From CAWHQZ01 sp963831645 (lineage in GTDB: Bacteria > Pseudomonadota > Alphaproteobacteria > Rhizobiales > Aestuariivirgaceae), in assembly GCA_963831645.1 (NCBI GenBank), contig CAWHQZ010000028.1:186001-250000 (forward strand): 64,000 bases of DNA, read 5' to 3'. Below the pieces are notes generated by a model, which was given only the letters and a program-made list of their open reading frames with translations, was not told the origin of the DNA and did no database searches. The stretch's first letter is position 1; each line of letters begins with the position of its first letter. The position numbers and the translations under genes are program-made. This document shows positions 27,727 through 35,759 of this stretch, in pieces.

Positions 27727-28500
27727 CTAGCGGCCGGCTTGCAGCCTATTCAGCACGCGCTTCCAATCGGCGCGCGTACCGTTGAAGCTGTTGCGGTCGA
27801 CCGGGCCGGCGACGCCGTGCACCCGCCCAGTGGTGGTGAACTGCCAGAACGCCCAGTTGCGCGCCCGGTACTTCGCTTCCGGCCTCGCCGCCACCGAGCG
27901 CAGCCAGAAATGATAATTGGTGAACTCGCCTTCGAGCACCTCGCGGTGAAACTTCGGGTCAGTGTAGATGATCGGCCGCTTGCCGGTATGCGCTTCCATC
28001 GCCTCGAGCATGATCTTGATCTTGGCGATGGCGGTGTCGCGCGCGATGCGGCGCGGGCAGGTCGGGGAGTGGCTGTTCCACTCCACGTCGAGCACCGGCG
28101 GTAGCGCGTCGCCGTCTGCCGGCACGTTCAACGTGAACCACAACGCCTGCTCATGCGCGCGCCGGCACCAATACATGAAATGATAGGCGCCGCGGGCGAC
28201 GCCGGCCTGCTTCGCCGCGTGCCAATTGTCGAGAAATTTCGGGTCGAGGCGGTCGCCCCCTTCGGTCGCCTTGATGTAAGCGAAATGGACTCCCGCATCG
28301 CCGACTTTTTGCCAGTCGATGTCGCCCTGCCAATAGGAGACGTCGATGCCCTGGACCGGCATCGCGTGGGCCGCGGCGACGCCTTTATGCGGCTTCTTGT
28401 CCGAGAGCGCGCGGGAAAGTGCGGCCCCAGCGCCTAAGCTTGCGGCAAATACTCCCACGGCAACGGCAATGACCGCCATGCGGCGTCGATCAAGCGCCAT
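27727..28500 (-). CDS. GH25 family lysozyme
   Basis: A 257-residue 1,4-beta-N-acetylmuramidase. An N-terminal membrane anchor or signal segment (residues 8-30) precedes the TIM-barrel domain that begins VQGIDVSYWQGDIDWQKV and carries the acidic pair in PVLDVEWNSHSP; HFAYIKATEGGDRLDP and GAYHFMYW are also typical. It would cleave peptidoglycan in the periplasm or be exported. The neighbouring transglycosylase shares direction and general function, although about 700 bases of decayed phage-type DNA separate them. Confidence 0.92.
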   Translation of the reverse strand: MALDRRRMAVIAVAVGVFAASLGAGAALSRALSDKKPHKGVAAAHAMPVQGIDVSYWQGDIDWQKVGDAGVHFAYIKATEGGDRLDPKFLDNWHAAKQAGVARGAYHFMYWCRRAHEQALWFTLNVPADGDALPPVLDVEWNSHSPTCPRRIARDTAIAKIKIMLEAMEAHTGKRPIIYTDPKFHREVLEGEFTNYHFWLRSVAARPEAKYRARNWAFWQFTTTGRVHGVAGPVDRNSFNGTRADWKRVLNRLQAGR

Positions 28501-28828
28501 CGGTTAAGCCCCGACCCGTCCGAACGTCAAACCTAGCCCGACGAAGCTTAGAACTTTCTTGCCCTAAGGCAACCCCTCAAGTTTTGTCTCGCACGATTCG
28601 AACCCACCGAAATCTAACTCAGACGCGCACCCTCTGACGCATTCGATGCTTTGGCGTTTCAGCTGCGCATCCGATCAATGTAGAGGAAAGCGGTGACCGG
28701 TTCGATGCGGCTCGGGGTCCTATCCCCTATGCGTTCAGCTCAAAATCCGATCGACCATGTCGCTAACGGTTTCTCCTCGAGCTCATCTTCGTATTCGCCG
28801 ATCTACCGTTCTTCATTGCCGGTGACAT

Positions 28829-29026
28829 GAATTTGAAATCGACAACGGGCCGATCCACGTGAGCAAGGCGACGCTCGCTGCCCTGGCCGCCCAGGCCCAT
28901 TGGCTCACCGTCGAATGGCTGCCCAAGTACGCGCCCGAGCTCAATCGCGCCATCCATGCCGCCGTAACCACCTTGAACATCGAGCGAAGCATCGATCCGT
29001 TGGTCAAACCGAGAATCTCTGCTTAG
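28829..29026 (+). pseudogene. IS630-family transposase C-terminal remnant with internal deletion
   Basis: One frame reads DNGPIHVSKATLAALAAQAH, then WLTVEWLPKYAPELN, then RAIHAAVTTLNIERS and a stop after PRISA. The DNGPIH and PKYAPELN blocks are the second Asp and the Glu region of IS630-type transposases. About 25 codons expected between PELN and RAIHAA are absent. It differs from the copy at 21693, so it represents a second IS630 lineage. Confidence 0.75.
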
Positions 29027-29058
29027 CCTTGCTTAGCCTTCATAGTGAGGGCTGTTGC

Positions 29059-29350
29059 ATGATTCGGCGCTCGTTCGCATAGGAGGTTCGCTGGACCGGC
29101 TTTCCAACGACATTTTCTGTGCGCGGCTCTTTGCTCTGTCAGCACGGCCGTGGCTGAGGACATTGCCATATGTGGCAGTAGCAACGGCTACGCCTACTAT
29201 CCCAGCGCAGGGTTGAATGAGAGGAATGACCCGCTTTGGACGAAGGACCCGATATCATCAGGCCGGGTTACGCTTTCGCGATCCGCCGCAGGCGCATTCG
29301 ACCTGCTATTCACTGACGCAACTGGAGCAGTACTCTCGAAGTCTCTGCCA
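29059..29350 (+). pseudogene. Short secreted hypothetical protein, frameshifted
   Basis: An ATG at 29059 begins MIRRSFA and is broken by a frame change. The signal-peptide-like region (ending STAVA) then runs into EDIAICGSSNGYAYYPSAGL and GRVTLSRSAAGAFDLLFTDA, a pattern of small conserved secreted proteins in Bradyrhizobium-like genomes. The remainder after TDATGAV is out of frame. The function is unknown. Confidence 0.45.
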
Positions 29351-29745
29351 CCCAAGATTCGCCCAGCCCTTCGGAGGCTATCGCTGGTATTTGATCTGTC
29401 CTACCAGCAATCGCCGCTGCAGGGTGCTCTATCAGCCTCTGGAGCTAGGCGCGTTTCCGCTCCCGTTGGGCTTCCGCTGCCGTCTGCAATATCAATCTCA
29501 GCGCCTAGCGTCGCAGTTTCGATATCAGCATGGCGCGGCACAGGCGGCCAAGCGCGTGCTCAGAAAAGGACCGCCTGACTGGCAGGAGGAGTACGCTGAT
29601 TGAGAGTTCCCGCCAAAGCCACCCCGATGCGCTGGAAAACCTACAACCGGCTCGACTAACGGGCCCAGGCCTATGACAAAGCGGCCGACGTGCAATTCGT
29701 GTGGAGCCTCCGTCGCTTCCTACTTCCCAGTGAAAGCGTTGCAGA
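29350..29745 (+). pseudogene. Remnant of a conserved hypothetical gene (CPxxNRRCRxLY type)
   Basis: The frame to 29603 reads YRWYLICPTSNRRCRVLYQP, then LQYQSQRLASQFRYQHGAAQ. A second frame from about 29628 reads MRWKTYNRLD, a stop codon, then RAQAYDKAADVQFV. The two blocks form the middle and C-terminus of a conserved hypothetical family of this order with a cysteine pair near its centre. A frameshift, a nonsense codon and a missing start make it dead. Confidence 0.5.
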
Positions 29746-29931
29746 TATGGCTGAGCGAATGTTTCCTGGTAGCACTGAAAAGGAAGAGTTGGCTTAGCTT
29801 GGATCCGGTAGCTCAAAGCTACGATCTCAAAGGTCATCGCCAGCGGGTAGCGGTCGAGGACAAAGGCGAGTTTCGCACCGCGCGTCGAAAGCGGAGCCGT
29901 ATAGCGGCAGCCTGCGAACCTTCTTTAGCTC

Positions 29932-30303
29932 TCAATCTAACAAATCGATGAAGGGCGATTCAATATTTATGGGATCGCTCGGCCTGAACGGTGTCGACCC
30001 GACCACACGGCCTGTGAAATAGACGCGCTCGGCGGCGCTTGCCGCCGCCGGGTTTCGTTTCACTTCGGCACGCCGGGCAGCGAGACGACCGGCCGGAAGG
30101 GTGAAGCCACCGTAGCGATACCAGGTAGTGCTGCCCCTGCGACGATAGACGCGCACCAGGACACCGCGACCGGATTCGGTGGTCTCGGCGACATATGTGT
30201 GGTTGCCGAAGGCAATGATAGGATACCTCTTGGCGTGCGAAACTCCCGACAAGGCAACAAGGGCGATGAATGCCGCCACGAATCTCAGAAGCATGTGTCG
30301 CAT
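29932..30303 (-). CDS. Small secreted hypothetical protein
   Basis: A 123-residue protein with a clear signal peptide (MLLRFVAAFIALVALSGVSHA), then a short strand-rich region (KRYPIIAFGNHTYVAETT and STTWYRYGGFTLPAG) and a basic tail. No family was recognised. It is single, with no operon partners, on the edge of the decay zone. Confidence 0.6.
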   Translation of the reverse strand: MRHMLLRFVAAFIALVALSGVSHAKRYPIIAFGNHTYVAETTESGRGVLVRVYRRRGSTTWYRYGGFTLPAGRLAARRAEVKRNPAAASAAERVYFTGRVVGSTPFRPSDPINIESPFIDLLD

Positions 30304-30772
30304 GGCTGACTCCGTTCCGACACTTCGTCCCTCGATATTACTTTACGCTCAAAAGACCGCATTAGATCCACGTAAACTTGTACAAGGGAGCCGCCGCGTC
30401 ACTTAAAGAAGTCGGGAAACTCGATCTTGAACTTCTTTTTGCGCTCCTCGGGAGATTTGATGTCAGGGTGCCACTGTGGGTGAATTGTGACCGAACCTAC
30501 GTGGCCATCCCAGCAACCCTAACGAGTTTTTCAGCACGCCAGCCAGAGCGCAGTAGCTGAGGGCAGATGCATTCACCGAAGGTCGGCTCGTGGCTGCGAT
30601 GTAATATGAATTCCCTTCTCGCCCTTGGCCCGGATCAGTTCCCGCCGCCGCTAACAATCTTACGGGCGCGCCTCTCTGTCGCGTTTGGTGCTATAGTGCT
30701 CCAGGATCCGCCGGGCGCGGTCCGTCCATGGTTCCCGAGCGGTCTGCCTGCGGCGCGTGAAGGAGCAAAGCC
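30304..30772. other. Intergenic stretch with one possible minus-strand gene stump
   Basis: No intact gene is visible. On the minus strand, 30399-30497 encodes HPQWHPDIKSPEERKKKFKI and EFPDFFK before a stop, which looks like a genuine protein C-terminus but has no start and a stop just upstream. A ten-base palindrome CTTGTACAAG lies at 30377-30386. The last ~100 bases should hold the promoter of the CBS gene. Confidence 0.4.
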
Positions 30773-31207
30773 ATGTACGTTGCGGACATTCTGAAGGCGA
30801 AAGGTAGCAAAGTCATCACCGTCCATCCCGATCTGACCATTGAGCATCTCGCCAAGCGCCTCAGGATGGAGGGCGTTGGAGCATTGGTTGTGAGCGAAAC
30901 CGGAACCACGGCGGACGGCATTGTTTCGGAACGCGACCTCGCCCACGGACTTGCGGAGCACGGTGCCGAGGTTCTAAGGCGCACAGCAGCCCAGCTGATG
31001 ACAAAGGTGGTCGTGACCTGCTCGCCGGGCGACTCTATCGGCGAAGTAGCAAAGGCGATGACGTATCGACGTATGCGTCATCTTCCTGTGACAGAAGGCG
31101 AGAGGCTCATCGGCATCATCAGCATCGGCGATGTCGTCAGGCATCGATTGGATGAACTCGAACTGGAGGCGAATGTCCTCCGCGACTACTCGGTTGCCCG
31201 CCGGTAG
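30773..31207 (+). CDS. CBS-domain protein (tandem CBS pair)
   Basis: A 144-residue stand-alone CBS protein. The first CBS is ITVHPDLTIEHLAKRLRMEG with GIVSERDLAHGL, and the second is VVTCSPGDSIGEVAKAM with RHLPVTEGERLIGIISIGDV. Paired CBS motifs bind adenine nucleotides, and such small proteins are thought to sense energy charge or act on partner enzymes. No partner is adjacent. It is the first intact housekeeping-like gene after the decayed region. Confidence 0.9.
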   Translation: MYVADILKAKGSKVITVHPDLTIEHLAKRLRMEGVGALVVSETGTTADGIVSERDLAHGLAEHGAEVLRRTAAQLMTKVVVTCSPGDSIGEVAKAMTYRRMRHLPVTEGERLIGIISIGDVVRHRLDELELEANVLRDYSVARR

Positions 31208-31292
31208 GCGGCGTTCGGACGGATACTATGATGGCTGAGCCGGTTGCATCGATCGTGTTCGTTGCGAGCCCGCTGGAAATGACGACCTGCCC

Positions 31293-31754
31293 TCAGCCTC
31301 CCTGGCGCACGGTCGTGACATGGCTCTCGGCCGAGCGGCGGCGGGCCGCTTCGGTGACTTCGATATCGACGACAGTGAGCCCCACCGGGAACAGCGAGGC
31401 GCCGGCGAGTTTCAGATGCTGCCAGGCGAACGGAATGCCGATGATGGTGATGGCGCAGGCCACCGCGGACAGCACGTGCAGCAGGGCAAGCCACCAGCCG
31501 CACAGTACGAACCAGACGATATTGCCGATCGTGCCCAGGACGCCGGTGCCGAGATCGTCACGCCCCGTCAGCTCCCGCCGCGAGATGACGTCGCGCCCGA
31601 ACGGCCAGAAGGTGAAGCTGCCGATCATGAACGCGGACCGTGTCCAAGGAATGCCGATGATGGTGATGGCCATGAGGATCCCGGCGACGAACCAGCCCAG
31701 CGCGGAAAGCAAGCCGCCGAGCACCAGCCAGATGATGTTGAGGATGAGCCGCAT
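31293..31754 (-). CDS. yccF: YccF-domain inner-membrane protein
   Basis: A 153-residue membrane protein with two YccF repeats: LNIIWLVLGGLLSALGWFVA with ITIIGIPWTRSAFMI, and GNIVWFVLCGWWLALLHVLS with ITIIGIPFAWQHLKLA. Each repeat has a TM followed by the GIP turn. The function is unknown in bacteria. It is monocistronic, lying between convergent CBS and GST genes. Confidence 0.9.
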   Translation of the reverse strand: MRLILNIIWLVLGGLLSALGWFVAGILMAITIIGIPWTRSAFMIGSFTFWPFGRDVISRRELTGRDDLGTGVLGTIGNIVWFVLCGWWLALLHVLSAVACAITIIGIPFAWQHLKLAGASLFPVGLTVVDIEVTEAARRRSAESHVTTVRQGG

Positions 31755-31823
31755 CGGATCCCTTTCGTTGCGCGGGAAATAGTGCCGCGGGACCGCGATT
31801 TCAATCGAGTTCGTCGGAAGAAT

Positions 31824-32486
31824 CTAAGCCAGCTTGCGCTCGGGTGGTGCATGAATCGCGAACGGAGCCATGTGCCGGGCCATCGCCTTCCCGAAGGCCG
31901 GCCTCGCCTCGCACCGCCGGCGGTAGGCCTCCAGCACCTTCATGTTGGTGACAACGTCCGTGTGGCGCAGGCTACGCAGCACCGTGGTCATTAGCAGGTC
32001 GGCCGCGCTGAAGGGGCCGTCCAGATAGTCACGGCCGTCCAGCCAGTCCGACAGCGACGCCAGCCGCTCCCCGGTTTTCGCAAGCACAGCCGGCCGGCGC
32101 GTCTTCGCCCACTCCTCGTTGCTGTGGAAGAGATCGATCTCGGCCAGCCTCTGAACGTGCGGCTCGATCGAGTTCAAAGCGGCGAACATCCAGGTCGTCA
32201 TCCGCGCCCTGCCGTCCGCATCGGGCGGCATGAGGGACGAGGCCTTGGCGGCGACGTGCAGCACGATGGCGCCGGATTCGAACAGCACCAGCCCGTCCTC
32301 CTCGTAGGCCGGCACCTGCCCGAAAGGCTGCAGCGCGCGATAGCTTTCCGAGGCCTGGTCCTCCGGCCCGATCAGCCGCACCTCGTAAGGCAGGCCCGCC
32401 TCCTCCAATGCCCACCGCACGCGAAAGTCGCGTACCAGTCCTTGAGCGAAAGGCGGCACCCAGCGAAACGCGCTTATCCGGATCAT
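31824..32486 (-). CDS. Glutathione S-transferase family protein
   Basis: A 220-residue soluble GST. The N-terminal thioredoxin-fold part includes VRWALEEAGLPYEVRLIGPE and GQVPAYEEDGLVLFESGAIV with the conserved cis-Pro and Glu-Ser that bind glutathione. The helical C-terminal half includes DYLDGPFSAADLLMTTVLRS. It is the last gene of an arsR-AHSA1-GST operon and overlaps the AHSA1 stop by four bases. Confidence 0.93.
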   Translation of the reverse strand: MIRISAFRWVPPFAQGLVRDFRVRWALEEAGLPYEVRLIGPEDQASESYRALQPFGQVPAYEEDGLVLFESGAIVLHVAAKASSLMPPDADGRARMTTWMFAALNSIEPHVQRLAEIDLFHSNEEWAKTRRPAVLAKTGERLASLSDWLDGRDYLDGPFSAADLLMTTVLRSLRHTDVVTNMKVLEAYRRRCEARPAFGKAMARHMAPFAIHAPPERKLA

Positions 32487-32959
32487 TGCTTCTCACCTCG
32501 CGTGAAGCCTTCGGCATAGGCCTGTTCCCGGTCGAAGCATTCGCTCCAGCCGCCGATGTGGCTGTCGCGGCTTTCAACGGTTCGGAACGGCGCCTGGTGG
32601 AAGGTCTGGACGGTTTTGCCGTCTTGCGAAGCGAAGGTCACGGTCACCAGCGTCTCGGTGGGCCGGTCCTCCTCCCAGGCGAAGGTGAAAACGATTCGCC
32701 TGTCCCTTTCGATCTCGCGAAACTCGCCGCCCATCCAGCTCTCGCCGTAGGCTTTGGACACGATGCAGGCGCGCCACCTGCCGCCGGGGCGGAAGTCGTG
32801 ATCGAAATTCGTGCAGGTGAAGTCCTTCGGCCCCCACCAGCGGATCACGTGCTCGCGCCTCTCCCAGATGCGGAAGACCAGCGCCACGGGCGCATCGAAG
32901 ACACGAGTGATCAGCAGCTCGTCATCGGCCAGCCTTCTGGCGCCGGCTCGGGCGGTCAT
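32483..32959 (-). CDS. SRPBCC / AHSA1-domain protein
   Basis: A 158-residue START-like (Bet v1 fold) protein: LLITRVFDAPVALVFRIWER with the diagnostic IRWWGPKDFTCTNFDHDFRPGGRW and the C-terminal helix GGWSECFDREQAY. In bacteria such proteins sit behind ArsR regulators, and their ligand is generally unknown. It overlaps both operon neighbours by four bases (ATGA), so it is translationally coupled. Confidence 0.94.
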   Translation of the reverse strand: MTARAGARRLADDELLITRVFDAPVALVFRIWERREHVIRWWGPKDFTCTNFDHDFRPGGRWRACIVSKAYGESWMGGEFREIERDRRIVFTFAWEEDRPTETLVTVTFASQDGKTVQTFHQAPFRTVESRDSHIGGWSECFDREQAYAEGFTRGEKQ

Positions 32960-33288
32960 TCGCGGGTCTCTTTCCTGATCTGTTTGAGGTAGGCGTCCAT
33001 CTTGTCGAAGCTATCTTCCCAGAAGCGCCGGTAGCGCTCGAGCCAGTTGTCCACCGCCCGCAGGGCCGACGCCTCCAGCCGGCACGGCCGCGTCTGCGCC
33101 ACCCGTCCGCGAGAAATCAGTCCGGCAGCTTCCAGAACCTTCAGGTGCACCGAGATCGTCGGCTGGGTGAGCTCAAAACGCTGCACGAGCTGCGTAACCG
33201 TCGCCTCGCCCTTCGTCAGGCGCGCGATGATCGCTCGCCGGGTCGGGTCGGCAAGGGCGGCGAACGTAGCGTCGAGCTGGTCGCTCAT
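32956..33288 (-). CDS. ArsR-family transcriptional regulator
   Basis: A 110-residue winged-helix repressor. The start MSDQLDATFAALADPTRRAI is the usual family start; a 12-residue upstream extension overlaps the operator and is unlikely. The recognition helix is ELTQPTISVHLKVLEAAGLI. No CxC metal motif is present, so it belongs to the non-metal group that pairs with AHSA1 proteins. It is the first gene of the operon and probably self-regulated through the palindrome 16-27 bases upstream. Confidence 0.94.
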   Translation of the reverse strand: MSDQLDATFAALADPTRRAIIARLTKGEATVTQLVQRFELTQPTISVHLKVLEAAGLISRGRVAQTRPCRLEASALRAVDNWLERYRRFWEDSFDKMDAYLKQIRKETRE

Positions 33289-33303
33289 AATGCATCGACT
33301 ATC

Positions 33304-33319
33304 ATCTATATAGATATCT
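33304..33319. promoter_or_regulatory. Overlapping palindromes, likely ArsR operator/promoter
   Basis: ATCTATATAGAT (33304-33315) overlaps AGATATCT (33312-33319). The AT-rich double palindrome lies just upstream of the arsR start and covers a plausible -10 region, the normal place for an autoregulatory site of this family. Confidence 0.65.
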
Positions 33320-33402
33320 GTCAATATACACCCTTGCCATGCTGTTGCGTTTCGTGCGCGGTAGCCTATGTATCCAACCGAGCTCTCATCGGAAGTTAGC
33401 AG

Positions 33403-33681
33403 ATGTGCCGAAATATCCGGACGCTTTTCAACTTCGATCCTCCCGCGACCGAGGAGGAGATCAGGTCCGCCGCCCTGCAGTTTGTTCGAAAACTGAGCGG
33501 ATCGACCAGACCGTCGAAACGAAACGAAGCAGCCTTTGAGCGGGCGGTCGAAGCCGTGAGCGGAGCCGCGCGCGAGCTGCTGGATGCTCTCGAGACGGCG
33601 AGCCCGCCGCGCAACCGCGAGGAGATGGCGGCCCAGGCCAGAGCGCGGTCGGCGAAGCGCTTCTCGGCGGTCGGCGCGTGA
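33403..33681 (+). CDS. DUF2277 protein
   Basis: A 92-residue protein that matches DUF2277 throughout: MCRNIRTLFNFDPPATEEEI, AALQFVRKLSGSTRPSKRNE, and VSGAARELLDALETASPPRN. The Cys near the N-terminus is family-typical. No function is established. It is transcribed away from the arsR operon and is convergent with the SYLF gene. Confidence 0.92.
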   Translation: MCRNIRTLFNFDPPATEEEIRSAALQFVRKLSGSTRPSKRNEAAFERAVEAVSGAARELLDALETASPPRNREEMAAQARARSAKRFSAVGA

Positions 33682-33699
33682 CGCAGCCCCGTGGAAATC

Positions 33700-34245
33700 C
33701 TAGCGTTCGATGCGGGTGATCTTCGAGCCCTCCAGGGTGAGGTTGTACATCAGTCCTTTGGCATCGAGTATGAATCCAACGACGGGATAGAGGTTGGTGT
33801 CGAGGGAGCCTGCCGCGCTGACGGTTATGATCGCCACCGACCCGTCGACGCCCACCTTCCAGCCGTCGACGCGCCGAAAGCTCGCCAGAGCTTCGGGAGT
33901 CATGAACAGGATGATGACCGACCTGGCTTGTGCGCCGAGCTGAAAACCGATCGATGCCGATAGGGTGTTGTAATAGGCGACCGTTCCCCCGCCGATGAGA
34001 AGGGCCCCCTCGCCATATTCGCCGCCGACCCCCATCCCCGCCTTGTAGACCCTGGGGAAGACCAGCACCGCGGCGGCCCGGTTGACCAGCCCGGGGCCCG
34101 CCTCGACTCGCCGGTAGAAACGTCTCAGCGTCGCCTCGACGCCGGCGTCGATCTCGCCCGCCGATGCGGCTATGCCGGATCGCGGCGAGCCGGAAACCGC
34201 AAGCGCCGATGCGAGCCCCAGACACAGCGATCTTCTTTCGATCAT
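33700..34245 (-). CDS. SYLF/YSC84-domain lipid-binding-type protein, secreted
   Basis: A 181-residue protein. The start MIERRSLCLGLASALAVSGS begins a signal peptide with paired arginines. The SYLF domain includes RAAAVLVFPRVYKAGMGVGG, EYGEGALLIGGGTVAYYNTL and IGFQLGAQARSVIILFMTPE. Eukaryotic SYLF domains bind phosphoinositides, and bacterial members are periplasmic proteins of unknown role. It is monocistronic. Confidence 0.9.
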   Translation of the reverse strand: MIERRSLCLGLASALAVSGSPRSGIAASAGEIDAGVEATLRRFYRRVEAGPGLVNRAAAVLVFPRVYKAGMGVGGEYGEGALLIGGGTVAYYNTLSASIGFQLGAQARSVIILFMTPEALASFRRVDGWKVGVDGSVAIITVSAAGSLDTNLYPVVGFILDAKGLMYNLTLEGSKITRIER

Positions 34246-34388
34246 CGGCTTCACGTCCCTTGCGGGGGAATTGAGCCCCAATCTTATGGCAACCCGCCGG
34301 TGATATGCCACTGCGTCGCGCCGCCTTCCCACAAGGCGGAAGAATCGCTACGGTGGCGCCGCTTCAACGGACAGAAAAGGAAAGTCGG

Positions 34389-34766
34389 ATGAAAACCAGG
34401 TCGATTGTCGCTGCATTTGCGCTCCTGGCGCTCGGTAATGCAGCCCATGCGCAGGGCGATGCCGAGAAGGGCGCCAAGGTGTTCAGGCTGTGCATGGCCT
34501 GCCACACCGCCGATGAAGCCAAGAACAAAGTCGGCCCCTCGCTGAAGGGCATCGTCGGAAGGAAAGCGGCAACCGTCGAGGGTTTCAAATACTCCCCGGC
34601 CATGTTGGCCAAGGGCGCCGAGGGCGTGGTGTGGGACGAGGCGACGCTCAGCACGTATCTGCCTGACCCGAAGGGCTTCGCGCCCGGCACCAAGATGGTC
34701 TTCAACGGGGTGAAGAAGCCTGAGGACGTAGCCGACCTCATCGCCTTCCTCAAAACCAAGATGTAG
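34389..34766 (+). CDS. Class I cytochrome c (c2-like)
   Basis: A 125-residue periplasmic electron carrier. A signal peptide (MKTRSIVAAFALLALGNAAHA) precedes the heme site FRLCMACHTADEAKNKVGPS (CMACH). GFKYSPAMLA and the axial Met in PGTKMVFNGVKKPEDVADLI complete a cytochrome c2 / mitochondrial c-type fold. The upstream in-frame codons were excluded in favour of the ATG preceded by AAGGAAAG. Position just ahead of the oxidase operon suggests it may be its electron donor. Confidence 0.94.
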   Translation: MKTRSIVAAFALLALGNAAHAQGDAEKGAKVFRLCMACHTADEAKNKVGPSLKGIVGRKAATVEGFKYSPAMLAKGAEGVVWDEATLSTYLPDPKGFAPGTKMVFNGVKKPEDVADLIAFLKTKM

Positions 34767-34815
34767 CCTTGCCGCGCTATGAGCCGGCAGGGCGGCCGAT
34801 CCCGATGCCACCGCC

Positions 34816-35625
34816 ATGAGCATGACGAACGACAGACCGATCGCCGCCGCACAGGCCGATCTGGCTCACCCGAAAATCAGGACCATCGGTCCCCATGATC
34901 TTAATGAAGCTCTGGTCAAGGGGCTCGACGATTTCAAGGCGAAGCCCAGTCACCTTGTTCTCCTGGTCCTGATCTATCCACTGGTCGCGTTTCTGGCGTT
35001 CCGGCTCGCCGCCGGATACCGGCTTCTGCCGCTTGTGTTTCCCCTGCTTTCCGGTTTTGCGCTCGTTGGTCCGCTGGCGGCGATCGGACTCTATGAGCTC
35101 AGCCGAAGACGCGAAGAAGGTCTCGACATCTCCTGGGAGCACGCCTTCAATATCGTCCGCTCGCCGTCGATCGGCGCCATCGTTGTCCTGAGCGCGGTGC
35201 TGGGCGGGATCTATTTCGCCTGGCTCGGCGCAGCACTTGGCATTTATTGGCTGACCTTCGGGAGCGCCGTACCGACGTCCATCTGGGCGTTCGCACGAGC
35301 AGTGCTGACCACTCCACCCGGGTGGGCGCTGATCATCGTCGGCTGCGGGGCAGGTTTCTTTTTCGCTCTGGTAGTCCTCGCCATCAGCGCGGTGTCGTTT
35401 CCGCTTCTCCTCGACCGCAACGTCTCGGCGATGACGGCGATAGAAACCTCGGTGCGAGCGTTTCTGGCCAACCCGGTCACGATGGCGATGTGGGGCATCA
35501 TCGTCGCCGGACTGCTGATCATCGGCACGGTGCCGTTTTTCGTCGGCCTTGCCGTCGTCATGCCGGTGCTCGGGCACGCGACCTGGCATCTCTACCGCAA
35601 AGTGGTGGAGCGGCCGCCCCTGTGA
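34816..35625 (+). CDS. DUF2189 integral membrane protein
   Basis: A 269-residue polytopic protein. The N-terminal segment IRTIGPHDLNEALVKGLDDF is the DUF2189 signature; it is followed by about six TM segments (for example LVLLVLIYPLVAFLAFRLA and MAMWGIIVAGLLIIGTVPFF). Members are often encoded near cytochrome oxidase genes in Bradyrhizobium-like genomes, but their job is unknown. It has no assembly-factor motif. Confidence 0.88.
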   Translation: MSMTNDRPIAAAQADLAHPKIRTIGPHDLNEALVKGLDDFKAKPSHLVLLVLIYPLVAFLAFRLAAGYRLLPLVFPLLSGFALVGPLAAIGLYELSRRREEGLDISWEHAFNIVRSPSIGAIVVLSAVLGGIYFAWLGAALGIYWLTFGSAVPTSIWAFARAVLTTPPGWALIIVGCGAGFFFALVVLAISAVSFPLLLDRNVSAMTAIETSVRAFLANPVTMAMWGIIVAGLLIIGTVPFFVGLAVVMPVLGHATWHLYRKVVERPPL

Positions 35626-35699
35626 CAAAAGGCCCGTTGCGACAGAGCGCCGAGCGAGCGTCCAATCACTCGCAATCGTCAGTTTCCCGTGCACCGTCG

Positions 35700-35730
35700 C
35701 TAGCAGGCTATAAGATCTTATGCTAGCAGG
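35700..35730. promoter_or_regulatory. Palindrome inside direct repeats, candidate cox operator
   Basis: ATAAGATCTTAT (35710-35721) is a perfect 12-base palindrome flanked by two exact copies of CTAGCAGG (35700-35707 and 35723-35730). It lies 30-60 bases before the first oxidase gene. The layout suits a dimeric regulator, and no regulator gene adjoins it. Confidence 0.5.
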
Positions 35731-35759
35731 ATTCCGGCAACCGGGGGAGCCATGATGTA

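Noticed and set aside
28588..28600. GATTCGAACC as a tRNA T-loop or attachment-site copy of tRNA-Arg
   Set aside because: Flanking bases do not pair as a T stem and do not match the tRNA-Arg 3' end.
16046..30300. An integrase or relaxase for the tRNA-adjacent island
   Set aside because: No tyrosine or serine recombinase motif or relaxase motif was seen on either strand in this region.
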